Shown piece after piece: positions 45,518 to 55,399 of a stretch of DNA of 64,000 bases. Source of the DNA: Lepas anatifera (taxonomy: Eukaryota > Arthropoda > Thecostraca > Lepadidae); NCBI GenBank assembly GCA_034440635.1, contig JAOTON010000386.1, positions 186,001 through 250,000 on the forward strand, given 5' to 3'. The notes beneath the pieces are model-generated. The model was not told the origin of the DNA. It made no database searches and saw nothing but the letters and a program-made list of their open reading frames with translations. Both the position numbers and the translations under genes were made by a program. Every line of letters starts with the position of its first letter. Position 1 is the stretch's first letter.

Positions 45518-48500
45518 CTGTAAAATCGAGCGTTACTCTATGCTTCCATCAGTGCCAGAAACAATGCAATAATGCCTAGAATTTTCTAGTTTGGAAAGCT
45601 TCTGAAGAAAGCAAACACCTGGGTAGTCACTTTAGTCATGTGGAAAAAATACATGCATCACTCGCTGATATCAATCAAAAGGAAGTGGAACAAAAGTGGA
45701 ACATTTAAACAGTCTAAACAGTGCTACTTTATAGCCCAATGAAGCTTGGGAACTTCTTATTTCGTAACATACGCATTTTCGGTGCCAGCTTTCGGAGGTC
45801 GAAATGGAGCCTTAAGCCTGCTCTAGGTGCAAACTTCTGTGTAAAATCATTCATGTCAGGATTATGGACCGGGCACGTCGAACTTATCAACGGGTCGATC
45901 TATAGCAGACTCCCAATGATACCATCTCCCAGCCGGGCGCGTCAGTTCAGCGGCAGCGCCTCACTGAGCTCAGCTCTCCGCCTCGCAGCGGCTGGCAGCT
46001 CAGCAGCAGCGCCTCACTGGAGCTCACCTCTCCGCCTCGCAGCGGTTGGCCAGTTCAGCGGCAGCGCCTCACTGGAACTCACCTCTCCGCCTCGCAGCGG
46101 CTGGCCAGTTCAGCGGCAGCGCCTCACTGGAGCTCACCTCTCCGCCTCGCAGCGGTTGGCCAGTTCAGCGGCAGCGCCTCACTGGAACTCACCTCTCCGC
46201 CTCGCAGCGGCTGGCCAGTTCAGCGGCAGCGCCTCACTGGAACTCACCTCTCCGCCTCGCAGCGGCTGGCAGCTCAGCAGCAGCGCCTCACTGGAGCTCA
46301 CCTCTCCGCCTCGCAGCGGTTGGCCAGTTCAGCGGCAGCGCCTCACTGGAACTCACCTCTCCGCCTCGCAGCGGTTGGCCAGTTCAGCGGCAGCGCCTCA
46401 CTGGAACTCACCTCTCCGCCTCGCAGCGGTTGGCCAGTTCAGCGGCAGCGCCTCACTGGAACTCACCTCTCCGCCTCGCAGCGGCTGGCCAGTTCAGCGG
46501 CAGCGCCTCACTGGAGCTCACCTCTCCGCCTCGCAGCGGCTGGCCAGTTCAGCGGCAGCGCCTCACTGGAGCTCACCTCTCCGCCTCGCAGCGGCTGGCC
46601 AGTTCAGCGGCAGCGCCTCACTGGAGCTCACCTCTCCGCCTCGCAGCGGTTGGCCAGTTCAGCGGCAGCGCCTCACTGGAACTCACCTCTCCGCCTCGCA
46701 GCGGTTGGCCAGTTCAGCGGCAGCGCCTCACTGGAACTCACCTCTCCGCCTCGCAGCGGTTGGCCAGTTCAGCGGCAGCGCCTCACTGGAGCTCACCTCT
46801 CCGCCTCGCAGCGGTTGGCCAGTTTAGCGGCAGCGCCTCACTGGAGCTCACCTCTCCGCCTCGCAGCGGTCGGCCAGTTTAGCGGCAGCGCCTCACTGGA
46901 GCTCACCTCTCCGCCTCGCAGCGGTCGGCCAGTTTAGCGGCAGCGCCTCACTGGAGCTCACCTCTCCGCCCCGCAGCGGTTGGCCAGTTCAGCGGCAGCG
47001 CCTCACTGGAGCTCACCTCTCCGCCCCGCAGCGGTTGGTCAGTTTAGCGGCAGCGCCTCACTGGAGCTCACCTCTCCGCCTCACAGCGGTCGGCCAGTTT
47101 AGCGGCAGCGCCTCACTGGAGCTCACCTCTCCGCCTCGCAGCGGTCGGCTAGCTGCGTGCTGACGTCGGGGGCTTCTCCAGGGTGGGCGCCGAGTTGTGC
47201 AGGTACATGATAGGCACGCCGAGCATGGTGCGCAGCTGCGACCGCAGGGCCTTATCCTGGCTCGCCACCACGAACCTGGGCCGACGGGGGGTCAGTACAT
47301 GATCACTGCTGTCTCTGGGTAGGGACTACACGAATATTGGCATTGCCGAATCGGTCACAGAGTTGCCGGGTCTTCTCAAATACGTTAGGTTTATTTAAAA
47401 TGTCACATGCCGCTAAAACTTTGCGACCGAAAAAAGACCAAAAATAATGGTATCGAAATAACTCTGCGAGCTTATTCCGACGCATTGGACTACTTTCTTT
47501 TCGCACCTGGATGACCCGCTTACGTAAGAGTCAAAAGCTCCCACAAATACGAGAACAATGTAAATTTACAAAAGCTAACCAGCTATCAAAATGGCCGCCT
47601 AGTTTACGAGCGATCACTCCTCGGTCGACTCACCTATCTTTGTTTCCTCTCTTGACGATGCTCCTGACGCATTTGGCCCCGTTTACTGGAGTGGCGTGAC
47701 CGCAGGGATGGTGGCCGAACTGTTTCACAATGGTGAAGGCGCCGTACACCGAGGGACCTGCCGGCAATGCCCTGCCCTTCACTGCTGCGCACGTGCCACT
47801 ACGCTTCATCAATCAAGCAATTGCAGACGAAATACGGCACTCCTCCAAGACTCCACAATAAATAGAAAGTGGTGAATTGAAAATTAATCCGATCAACGTT
47901 CCCTCCAAATGTGGCAGCACCAGGTCAAAGGTACCACTCCCCAATCATGGAAATAAGAAAATATCAGCTTTTTTGTTCCAGCAGATGTAGAACGGATGCA
48001 TGGAACATTAAATGACGTCAAAACATTGGAATACCATTAAAACAAAGTACAGAAACCGATTTACATGAGCCTTCAAGTTGTCAAAACGCCGTTCAGTGAA
48101 TTACTACTAGGTGTGAAAAAACATGTTTCCACTCCCCTGTCCATAAAAGCTTCATTCTGCATGACACTGTCACTTAAGCAAGAAAACAGCATGCACACAA
48201 AACTGCCTACTACAAACACGCAATTGACTGTATTACTTGAATCATACGGTATTGCAGTGGCGGATCTAGCCGGTAGGTTTGGGGGGCAAACAATAGTGGA
48301 AATGCATCACGCGGTGAAAGATTTGGCCACAATTCAATTAAACGGTAGGTTTTTTTCGAAAAACTGAGTCGGAAAAAAGTCACGGGAAGACAGATGTGGC
48401 CACAAAATGCTTGCTTTTGCTATCCAGGGATCATTCACTCAAAAGCGATTTCAAATATCAAGAGGTTCAAGGTTCAATATTTACACTGAAGTTGACTGGT

Positions 48501-50938
48501 TCTGTTTAAAGATGACTGGTCCAGTTGAAGCACCAAAACCTTGCTTACAAACTAAAAGGGAGCCGGGGCAAAAAGGAAGTCGACAGCTGGGGGAGGGGCA
48601 TAAACATGGTTATTTACCACAGAAACATAGTTTTTACTCGATGTTTTCCATTGGGGAATGGGGGCAAATACCTTTTTGTCCCCCCCTTCCCTGCCCCCTG
48701 GATGCGCCACTGCGGCAATGAAATTTAGACGTAGAAGGAGGGCAAAATTTGTTCAAAATACTATTTCATGTACAAACAGTGTGTAACAGTTTTCAACTTC
48801 GAGGTCGGATGTGAGCTCAGTTACGAGGCGTACCAGAACGAATTGGTGTTAGTCGCTTATCGATAAATGATTATGACCTATGTCACGTTTAACATGCACA
48901 AACTGTACTGCTTCACACTAGAAACATGACAAGGTTCAAATTTTTGGCATTCACCGGATCAAAAAACAGGATTGAACACTTACCTATCTTTTCTGTTTCC
49001 GTTACAATGCAGGGAGTGGTGAGAATTTTGAGGCTGTCTTCGAAGAGTTTCGGTAACTGGTCACTTATGTTCACCTTGTGCTGAAGGGGTGTAGAAATAA
49101 ATGTGTGAGCAAACTAACCGCTGCAAGCAACTCCCTGTTCTGTGCCCCTGTACCATTCAGATTTTGAATTTGTTACAGAACATCTTTCATATGCTGGACC
49201 CCACCAATCACATCAGTATATATCCACACACAGCATCTTGCGTATTCACTAGTGTGGAGCATTGGTTTTATCTCATGAGCACACATATGTACATCACACA
49301 TTCACCAACAGTAGAAGACAAACAGCAGCCGAAATTATATCAACAATCAATGGAGCAACACCCCAATAGCCAACTCTCGGGGTCCCATTGACCGACTCTT
49401 GGGACTCTCAGGGGCCTCTGAAATAGACTTTCGCGGGGTCCTGAGACCCACTCTCCGGCCCCTCGGACGAGCTCGCGGCCCCCTGAGACCTAATCTCGGG
49501 GCCCCTGAGACCAACTCTCAGGGGTCTCCTGAAACCTACTTTCGGGTGGCCTTGAGACCGACTCTCGGGACAGGACCCTGAGGCCGAATCGGGACCTCCT
49601 GAGAACGAATCTTCGGGCCCTTGAGACTGACTCTGGGGCCCCTGTGATTAGAGAATCCTTTGCAGTGGTTCAAATTGACCCAAGGGGGATTTTTTCTGAC
49701 TTATCTTATTATATCACAAACAACAGCAAGATATATGTACATTAGGAATGTGACCTGGTAGAGTCTGTAATAAGCCACCTGGGCAAAAACCCGGACACAG
49801 TCTAATAGTGTTGAAAAACATAAGTAAAGGTAATTGGCTGGATATGCCTAATAGTCATGGTAATAAAATATCACACTCCAAAAAAATCAAGGAGCAGGAT
49901 GTGGTTTAGGATGTGGCCATAAAAGCACAACATCTACCAAAAAACATCATGTTTCCCTACAATTCACTGAGTGTCCTGCTACATAGTATATCATAGATCA
50001 GTTTTACATACCTTATATCACATATATATTTTACATATCTCATTTGTCTTATCTTATGTGTCTTATTTTACATCTTATTCTTGTTTTACATATCTTATTT
50101 CTTTCTGCAGCAAAAGTCTTACTAGGGTTCATTTGACACAAGTCCTCAAAGTTTTACTAAAAATTGAGAGGCAAAGAAGTAATATTTTGGAAATAAATGT
50201 ACAGTTGGAAAATGTAGGGGCCCTGCTCCAGGGTTGTGTGCTTGTGTGGCAGCCTACCCACTTAGCATTGTAGGCCTTGCCATCAGTGTATTTAATGTGT
50301 GCACTGTGTGTTTTGCCAATATCTTCAGTTGTGTTATGCCAAGTATCCTCTACATGTGTTATGCCAAGTATAGATGTAAAACAATCAGAGGATACCAGCT
50401 AGATTATCCTTAAATAATAACGGTTGAATTGAAATTGAAATATAGCACTGAAACAGTCATAGCAATTAGTACACAGATTCCCTTCAGCTCAGCACCCAAA
50501 AATAAAAGCTACATTTACCTTTCATTGATGAACCCACAACCCAAACCCCTAATCAATTAGGCTACTTCAGCAGCCTACACTTAAATGGTGGAGACAGAAT
50601 GCCAAAAACATAATTTGGCTCAAAGGACTCTTCAGTAGCCAAATAGGCTTAAACATGCTGAGGAAGGACAACTGAATTGTCCATTTTAATAAATTTAAAT
50701 AGATTGATGTTTTGAAGTCCACTACTTGACTTCTTTTGCCAAATCTGGCAGCCTCACCTCAACCTTTTTCTGGAGGGCATAGGAAAAGGCCCATTCAGTT
50801 AAGTTAGGCAGAACTCACCTGTAATGCAGCAAAGCAGAAGGTCCCATCCACTATCATGGTGAAAGGAGCTTTGAAACCAAAATTATTCTTAAAAAAGTCC
50901 AGGCGTCTCCTTATCTTTTTCTGGCGCTGGATTTTCAT
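45253..50938 (-). CDS. UTP23: rRNA-processing protein UTP23 (PIN-domain SSU processome factor), 5 exons
   Basis: UTP23 is a nucleolar PIN-like protein needed for early 18S rRNA processing and release of snR30/U17. Exons on the minus strand: 50938-50819, 49080-48984, 47757-47634, 47275-47165 (3' end uncertain) and 45517-45253. Recognisable parts: MKIQRQKKIRRRLDFFKNNFGF start; MIVDGTFCFAALQ; PKLFEDSLKILTTPC; the zinc-knuckle-like stretch GHHPCGH...AKC; FVVASQDKALR; GVPIMYLHNSAPTLEKP; and the basic tail KPKKKRKVAKGANPLSRRRRR. With the exon 4 end at 47165 the frame is open: 717 nt, 238 residues, close to the human 249. That donor (AC/GTCAGC) is weak. The strong donors lie in a 55-bp minisatellite just downstream, where the frame meets a TAG. 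Confidence 0.93.
45941..47155 (-). repeat. 55-bp minisatellite, about 22 units, carrying repeated 5' splice sites
   Basis: Plus-strand unit starts GGCCAGTTCAGCGGCAGCGC and continues CTCACTGGARCTCACCTCTC, CGCCTCGCAGCGGYT; units are 55 bp and nearly identical. On the UTP23 strand each contains GCCRACCGCTGCGAGGCG followed by GAGAG/GTGAGC, a near-consensus donor. The array begins inside the end of exon 4 and fills most of intron 4. Since 55 is not a multiple of 3, the plus-strand open frames (up to 368 codons) cycle through all three frames; they are artefacts of a stop-free repeat and not genes. Confidence 0.95.
47165..47275 (-). CDS. UTP23: UTP23 exon 4 (3' boundary uncertain)
   Basis: Acceptor CCCCCCGTCGGCCCAG. 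Encodes FVVASQDKALRSQLRTML then GVPIMYLHNSAPTLEKPP. If it ends at 47165 (AC/GTCAGC) the join to exon 5 is in frame but lacks about 14 family residues. If it runs on to the first strong donor (47127, GAGAG/GTGAGC), the added part would encode LADRCEAER in a frame shifted by one base, behind a TAG at 47149-47151. Confidence 0.8.
47634..47757 (-). CDS. UTP23: UTP23 exon 3
   Basis: Acceptor GCATTGCCGGCAG, donor AAAGATAG/GTGAGTCG, enters phase 1, leaves phase 2. Encodes VYGAFTIVKQFGHHPCGH and AKCVRSIVKRGNKDR. The cysteines and histidines match the family zinc-binding segment. Confidence 0.93.
48255..48712 (+). mobile_element. hAT-like MITE, CAGTGGCGGATCTAGCC family, copy 3
   Basis: 458 bp from CAGTGGCGGATCTAGCCGGT to CCCTGGATGCGCCACTG. 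Flanks CGGTATTG / CGGCAATG match at 6 of 8. Interior as in the copy at 13149. Lies in UTP23 intron 2. Confidence 0.75.
48984..49080 (-). CDS. UTP23: UTP23 exon 2
   Basis: Acceptor ACCCCTTCAG, donor AAGATAG/GTAAGT. Encodes HKVNISDQLPKLFEDSLKI and TTPCIVTETEKIG, ending in phase 1. Confidence 0.93.
49371..49690 (+). repeat. Minisatellite block related to 2430-4130
   Basis: Units GAGACCRACTCTCGGGGCCCC and CCTTGAGACCGACTCTCGG as in the array at 3490-3690. It ends with GAGAATCCTTTGCAGTGGTTCAAATTGACCC, which also follows the array at about 3647. So this is a fragment of the same element, in UTP23 intron 1. Confidence 0.75.
49691..50818 (-). other. UTP23 intron 1, remaining part
   Basis: AT-rich. 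49980-50110 has degenerate CTTATTTTACATATC phrases. Near 50320-50380 GTGTTATGCCAAGTAT occurs twice. No gene. Confidence 0.4.
50819..50938 (-). CDS. UTP23: UTP23 exon 1
   Basis: 40 codons from ATG, donor TTACAG/GTGAGT, phase 0. The conserved RRxLDFFKNNFGF and DGTFCFAAL motifs fix identity and start. Confidence 0.95.
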
Positions 50939-51661
50939 GTTTACTGCTGTGCTCGAATGCTTGATTTAACTAAGGTACTATTCAATAAATTATTTGAAGG
51001 TAACTGGAAAATAGCAATGTTACCTTAAACTTAACAACCAAGTGGTTAAGCAAATAGGTCTCCTTATTGGCCACTATTTGAAAAGCGCAACTAGACCTGG
51101 CTACAAAAATAGTAGCATATTATCTAAATCCATTGCCACATCCCCAAGGCCTCATCTCCCTTCCATTTCATACACTCAGGTGACAAAACAAGCCAAAAGT
51201 GCATCCCTCTTCTCAATCTGGAGGTGGGCAGATTCTGGGTGGATTAATGCTGGCACAGCAATACAATCCCTATTCAGAGTCTAGGGGAGACCCAAAATCC
51301 GGGCGGTCTAGCCCCCAACCCCATTATCTCCAGCCATGAAGCCACCTTAGTACCAGAAATAAAGCATCAAATCATCTAATTGATTGATGATCAGTTACAT
51401 TGATCATTTGAATCAATCAACCAATTGGGATTTTAGGATTTCTAAGGCCTTATATCAATAATTCAGTTTATTGAAGAATAAAGCAGCAAACTGATGTCTC
51501 ATCCAGTCTGGACAATCCTAAATTTAAAGAGCTCGTCAAAATGCATTACTAGAGACAAAATCGTTTGTGAGAAGTGTAATCGTTTTTAATATATTTCTTA
51601 AAACAATTGACACTAATTGACCCCGGTCACGCTCAGCAGAGGCGCTAGTGTGCCATCCAAG
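50939..51661. promoter_or_regulatory. Presumed upstream region of UTP23
   Basis: About 720 bp between the UTP23 ATG and the ATG-like start at 51662 on the other strand. 51350-51440 is rich in short palindromes (TTGATTGATGATCAG, TGATCATTTGAATCAATCAA). Core promoter elements are not evident. Confidence 0.3.
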
Positions 51662-51688
51662 ATGGCCGCAAAAGAGGGACTCCGAAAG
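51662..51688 (+). CDS. Possible first coding exon of a divergent gene (MAAKEGLRK)
   Basis: CCAAGATGGCCGC fits both a strong translation start and the YY1-type initiator (AAGATGGC). Nine codons lead to AAG/GTAAAC, a usable donor, in phase 0. It is divergent from UTP23. No downstream exon with matching phase was identified, so it may be chance. Confidence 0.25.
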
Positions 51689-51767
51689 GTAAACAACGTT
51701 AGTGGGCCCCGGGAATAGCATGGTAAGCGGTGAATTATACGTGTTTTATGCCTGGTATGTGGCAGCG

Positions 51768-51906
51768 GCTTATAACCAGCGGCTGCGGAAGGCAGTAAAA
51801 AACCCAAATTCGAAGAGTTTTTGGTCCCAAGGAGCAAAGTTTGTGTCAGTATCAGTTTGAAGTTTGCTGCCCCCCACTTTTTGCCGACGGCGACGCTTAT
51901 GTTTGG
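51768..51906 (-). repeat. Interspersed repeat shared with 15280-15405
   Basis: Inverse complement of the earlier copy: AACCAGCGGCTGCGGAAGGC, AACCCAAATTCGAA, CTTTTTGCCGACGGCGACGC. Confidence 0.55.
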
Positions 51907-52023
51907 AAACGCATTTTCCATCGTGCATTCAAACTGGAATTTCAACAAGCTTGAAACGAATAAAGGCGTATATGTACCGAATTATTTCAATATGTCAGTT
52001 TCCCGGGCTAAAAGGAATGCAGC

Positions 52024-52297
52024 CATATCCAGGGGGACGTCAAAGTGGGCACATGCCCAATAGGCCAGATCAAGGGGGCAAAGAGAGTATGTGCCCCCAC
52101 TATCGACCCTCGGCGCCCCCTGAAATGGCCATGCCCCCTGAAATTTCGCTTCCCACCCCTCAACCCCCTCCCAGGATACGAAAGTATAGGCTCCCACCGA
52201 CAGGGTTTTGCTCCCATCCGATAGGGTTTCCCGGTCAAGAATGGCGCCCCGCCCCCGGGAAGGTGCCCCATGATCGGCAATTCTGGATCCGCCTATG
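52024..52297 (-). mobile_element. hAT-like MITE, CATAGGCGGATCCAG family, copy 3
   Basis: Inverse orientation: ends GATCGGCAATTCTGGATCCGCCTATG on the right and CATATCCAGGGGG on the left. Interior phrases match 19039-19290 reversed (GTGCCCCCACTATCGACCC, GATAGGGTTTCCCGGTCA). A target duplication is not clear. Confidence 0.7.
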
Positions 52298-52695
52298 ATG
52301 ACGGCCCAAGGATAAAGGCTTACTCCTGCTAGAAGTAGGCTCAAGGGAGTGGAAGGAGGCATAAGCGGAACTGGAGATTGCATCACAGCCAGTCTGCAAA
52401 GTATGGCAGCAGGCCAGACGAGTCGCTCCAGCCATCTAAAATTCTCGCACCACCAGCCTCCAAAAATTCGCACCAATCTGCCACATACCATGGAAAAAAT
52501 GCACCCATTTCTACCCCTACAATGCAATACTACCTCAATCATTAGTCAGTTAGTTAAGGCCTTTTTATAAGGCCCTCTCCTGTGTCTTAATAGCCATTCA
52601 GTCATTATTTGTTTAGTTTAAGTGTCACTAACCTCGCAAATTCGCACCAGGTTGATAAAATTCGCACCACTTGGTCCTGTCTCCAAGGGCACTCG

Positions 52696-52887
52696 CATGG
52701 GCGCCGAAGGCGGGGACGGGGGAACGCGTCCCCCCTGTTGGCCAACCAGGGGGGGACGTCCCCCCCAAAATTTGTGGGTCAATCGTCATTAATGCTGTCA
52801 GGTACCGAATATGCCAAAATTCGCCTCCCCCGGTCAGCACCAGCCCGGGTCCGTCCCCCCTGCGAAAATTCTGTGGCGGCGCCCCTG
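52696..52887 (+). mobile_element. 192-bp hAT-like MITE, CATGGGCGCCG ends
   Basis: Starts CATGGGCGCCGAAGG, ends GGCGGCGCCCCTG, with a perfect 8-bp duplication GGCACTCG (52688-52695, 52888-52895). G/C-rich interior with GGGGGACGTCCCCCC palindrome. It interrupts sequence next to the THAP remnant. Confidence 0.75.
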
Positions 52888-52954
52888 GGCACTCGCACCG
52901 ACGAGATCTCGTCGAAAATGCCATGCTTTGCACACTAGCCTCACAGCCGCTTAC

Positions 52955-53180
52955 CAGGTGGATGTGAATGGAAGTCAGATGGCTGAAAATGTCTGCAACA
53001 GGCAGCAGTATTTTAGCCTATCTTCTTCCAAATTCTCAGTTTCAACTTCCACTGCTTGGACAGCACCTTGTCCTGAGGAAACTTGTGAAAGCATTGGATA
53101 CTTTCGTCGGAGGGATACACACTGAGGAACGCAGCAGTTCTGATTGGATCTAATGGTTATCCGTCTCTTCTCCATTTTCT
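52955..53180 (-). pseudogene. Decayed THAP zinc-finger domain
   Basis: On the minus strand, starting near 53180, the frame reads MEKRRITIRS then NCCVPQCVSLRRKYP. One frame over it continues CFHKFPQDKVLSKQWKLKL, RIWKKIG, a TAA, and then CCRHFQPSDF. CCVPQC, FHKFP and the closing C-x2-H-F-x-P-x-DF are hallmarks of the C2CH THAP domain, in the right order and spacing. The frameshift and stop make this a dead copy or two badly read exons. GTAAGC follows at 52953. It may derive from a host gene or from a P-like transposase; nothing decides this. Confidence 0.55.
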
Positions 53181-53229
53181 TTGAACTTTCCAAGATTATA
53201 ACAATCAAGAAAATAACGCCAGTCTTCAA

Positions 53230-53680
53230 TATTCACGTTCACCCAACGTCACGTATAACCACACTCCTTCACAGCAACTAGTTCACAAGGACTGAAAGTC
53301 CGTTTAAAACCTGTAGAGTTCAAACATGCGCCGGATATGAAGCAGCCACGCCAGACGTTAGTCCCTCTCCTGGCGTTTCCAAAAAAATCCGCCAGGTGCC
53401 AACACTTTCGATGACCGAGGCCAATAACGTGTGGGACCGGGTCTATATGATTAGGCACTCAGCTTAAATTGCACACGGATCAAAAAGTCCACAAGCCCCA
53501 AAACCCAAGCACGCAGAACCCACATCTTACCTACCTTAAGTACCTACCTTAATAGCTTCGAAACCAAACAAGATACAGCCATAGTTAATGCATCATTGCA
53601 ATCCTATCGTCAATACGAATCGAATGGTATATCATATTGCTATGCCAGGTCAAATTTAAGAATTTGGCCTGACCCACCCT
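53230..53680. other. No recognisable feature
   Basis: Mixed sequence, no support for a gene. Confidence 0.35.
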
Positions 53681-53689
53681 AGCGGAAAT

Positions 53690-54420
53690 TAAATGTTGAA
53701 AAAATATTGCAGCAATATTGATCCTAATATTGCCGAAATATTGAAATGTTAGCCACTAAAAATATTTTAGCAATATTGTTCCAAAATATTGGATCGATAT
53801 TTATACCAAATATTGCCCCAACATTAGCCCTTAATATCGATATAATATCGATACCAATGTTGATCCAATATTGAGACCATCATTGTTGCAATATTGAGAC
53901 CAATATTGATGCAATATTGAGACCAATATTGATGCAATATTGAGACCAATAGTGATACAATATTGAGACCAATATTGATGCAATATTGAGACCAATAGTG
54001 ATACAATATTGAGACCAATATTGATGCAATATCGAGACCAATATTGATGCAATATTGAGACCAATATTGATGCAATATTGAGACCAATATTGATGCAATA
54101 TTGAGACCAATATTGATGCAATATTGAGACCAATATGGATGCAATATTGAGACCAATATTGATGCAATATTGAGGCTAATATTGAGGCAACATTGACCTC
54201 AATATTTCCACAATATTGGGATCAATATCGACACAATGTTCGGACGAATATTGACACAATATTGGAACCAATATTACACAATATTGAGACCAATATTGCT
54301 GCAATGTTAGCTTCTCAGATTTCATTCATGAAAAATTCATTCAAAAATTCATTCATGAATATGAATATTGAATCTGAATATTGAATCAATGTTTGAATAA
54401 TTAATACAATATTCCAGTAT
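53690..54420 (+). repeat. CAATATTG palindrome array, 23-bp period
   Basis: The core (53880-54180) repeats CAATATTG-AGAC-CAATATTG-ATG, i.e. an 8-bp palindrome with alternating 4- and 3-bp spacers. The flanks hold more diverged AATATT phrases to about 53690 and 54420. Frames giving Val-Ser-Ile-Leu-His-Gln-Tyr-Trp-Ser-Gln-Tyr repeats are artefacts. Confidence 0.9.
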
Positions 54421-54656
54421 GTGATGTCAGTATTGCACGATAATAGTGCAATAACATTTTATTTGAACATTTGATCAATATTATTTTAATTCCTGGGAAT
54501 ATCGACGGAATAGGTATTAAGAGCAATATAAAAATATTGCTTTCTTATATTTTGCATTACATTGATATGGGATCATTATCTCGGTCGATAATAAATACAT
54601 TAAGATCACTCGTAATGTATATTATGCATTCATTCTGGGCAAAATAAATACGCACA

Positions 54657-55113
54657 TTAAAGGGAATGTGGCACCTTCACAACGTGATTTTAACTGAGAT
54701 AGCCAAGTTGTAAAGCAGGTCGGAAAACCCGGTACTCCATATTTCATTTGTCTTGGAACTCGATATTTCCGTAGAAAAAAGCTAAAACCTACCTGACACC
54801 AGCCCCCTCAGCCCCCGTCGCCGGCGGCCATTGTTGTGAGCTACTGGTGTGACGACATATGCTGACATCACGATGAGCATCAGCCAATCGAAGCCCTTGA
54901 AGCGTTTCAAGTATGATAATGGTTGCCAGATCGTGACATCATCCACAGTCTGATATTTATTTCTTTTTTTAGAGGAGTATTTTTAAAAACCAAATATTGG
55001 GCTTATTGTACATTTCTCGGAGAAATCATGAGTGTTTTCATTATTTTTTACTAAAAGTACGCCTAATTACACTAAATTCCAGGATTCGACCAAGGTGCCA
55101 CATTCCCTTTTAA
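54657..55113 (+). mobile_element. TTAA MITE, AGGGAATGTGGCACC family, full length
   Basis: 457 bp from TTAAAGGGAATGTGGCACC to GGTGCCACATTCCCTTTTAA with TTAA at both ends. Very close to the copies at 38735 and 62561, so likely a recent family. Confidence 0.88.
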
Positions 55114-55211
55114 AACACATCCACAAACCTTCAAGAACATGTGCCAATGAATGTATCATATAAATGATTATTTCCTTGGATAACATATAAAATGATGATT
55201 ATTGGCTAACA

Positions 55212-55397
55212 TTGCTAGGTCACACAACAGGAGATGCCGTTGGTGCCATTTCCGCATTCCCTCCTCATGCCTCCTGCACGCTGGTTCCAGCAGAGATCTG
55301 TCAGAGCAGAGCACCAATTGGTAAAATCGAATATGCGTCTTCTGTCAAGTTGGTCTGTGAGTTTGAAACATACCTATCTGCTTTAAAGGTATATTAA
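55212..55397 (+). other. Unidentified short open frame
   Basis: A 61-codon frame (GAISAFPPHASC, EYASSVKLVCEFE) with amino-acid composition more protein-like than its AT-rich surroundings, and TTAAAG/GTATAT near its end as a possible donor. I recognise no family; it may be an exon or transposon fragment. Confidence 0.2.
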
Positions 55398-55399
55398 AC

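Larger units (their letters stand above)
47282..48983 (-). other. UTP23 introns 2 and 3 (except exon 3)
   Basis: Intron 3 is about 360 bp without features. Intron 2 contains the hAT-like MITE at 48255-48712 and otherwise nothing that I recognise. Confidence 0.4.

Noticed and set aside
45721..46937. Long plus-strand open frames (up to 368 codons) with Ser-Ala-Ser-Leu-Glu-Leu-Thr repeats
   Set aside because: They are translations of the 55-bp minisatellite, which lacks stops in all three frames. The array lies antisense in UTP23 intron 4, and the frame changes with every unit.
53824..54167. Frames with repeated Ile-Leu-His-Gln-Tyr-Trp-Ser-Gln-Tyr
   Set aside because: Translations of the CAATATTG array.
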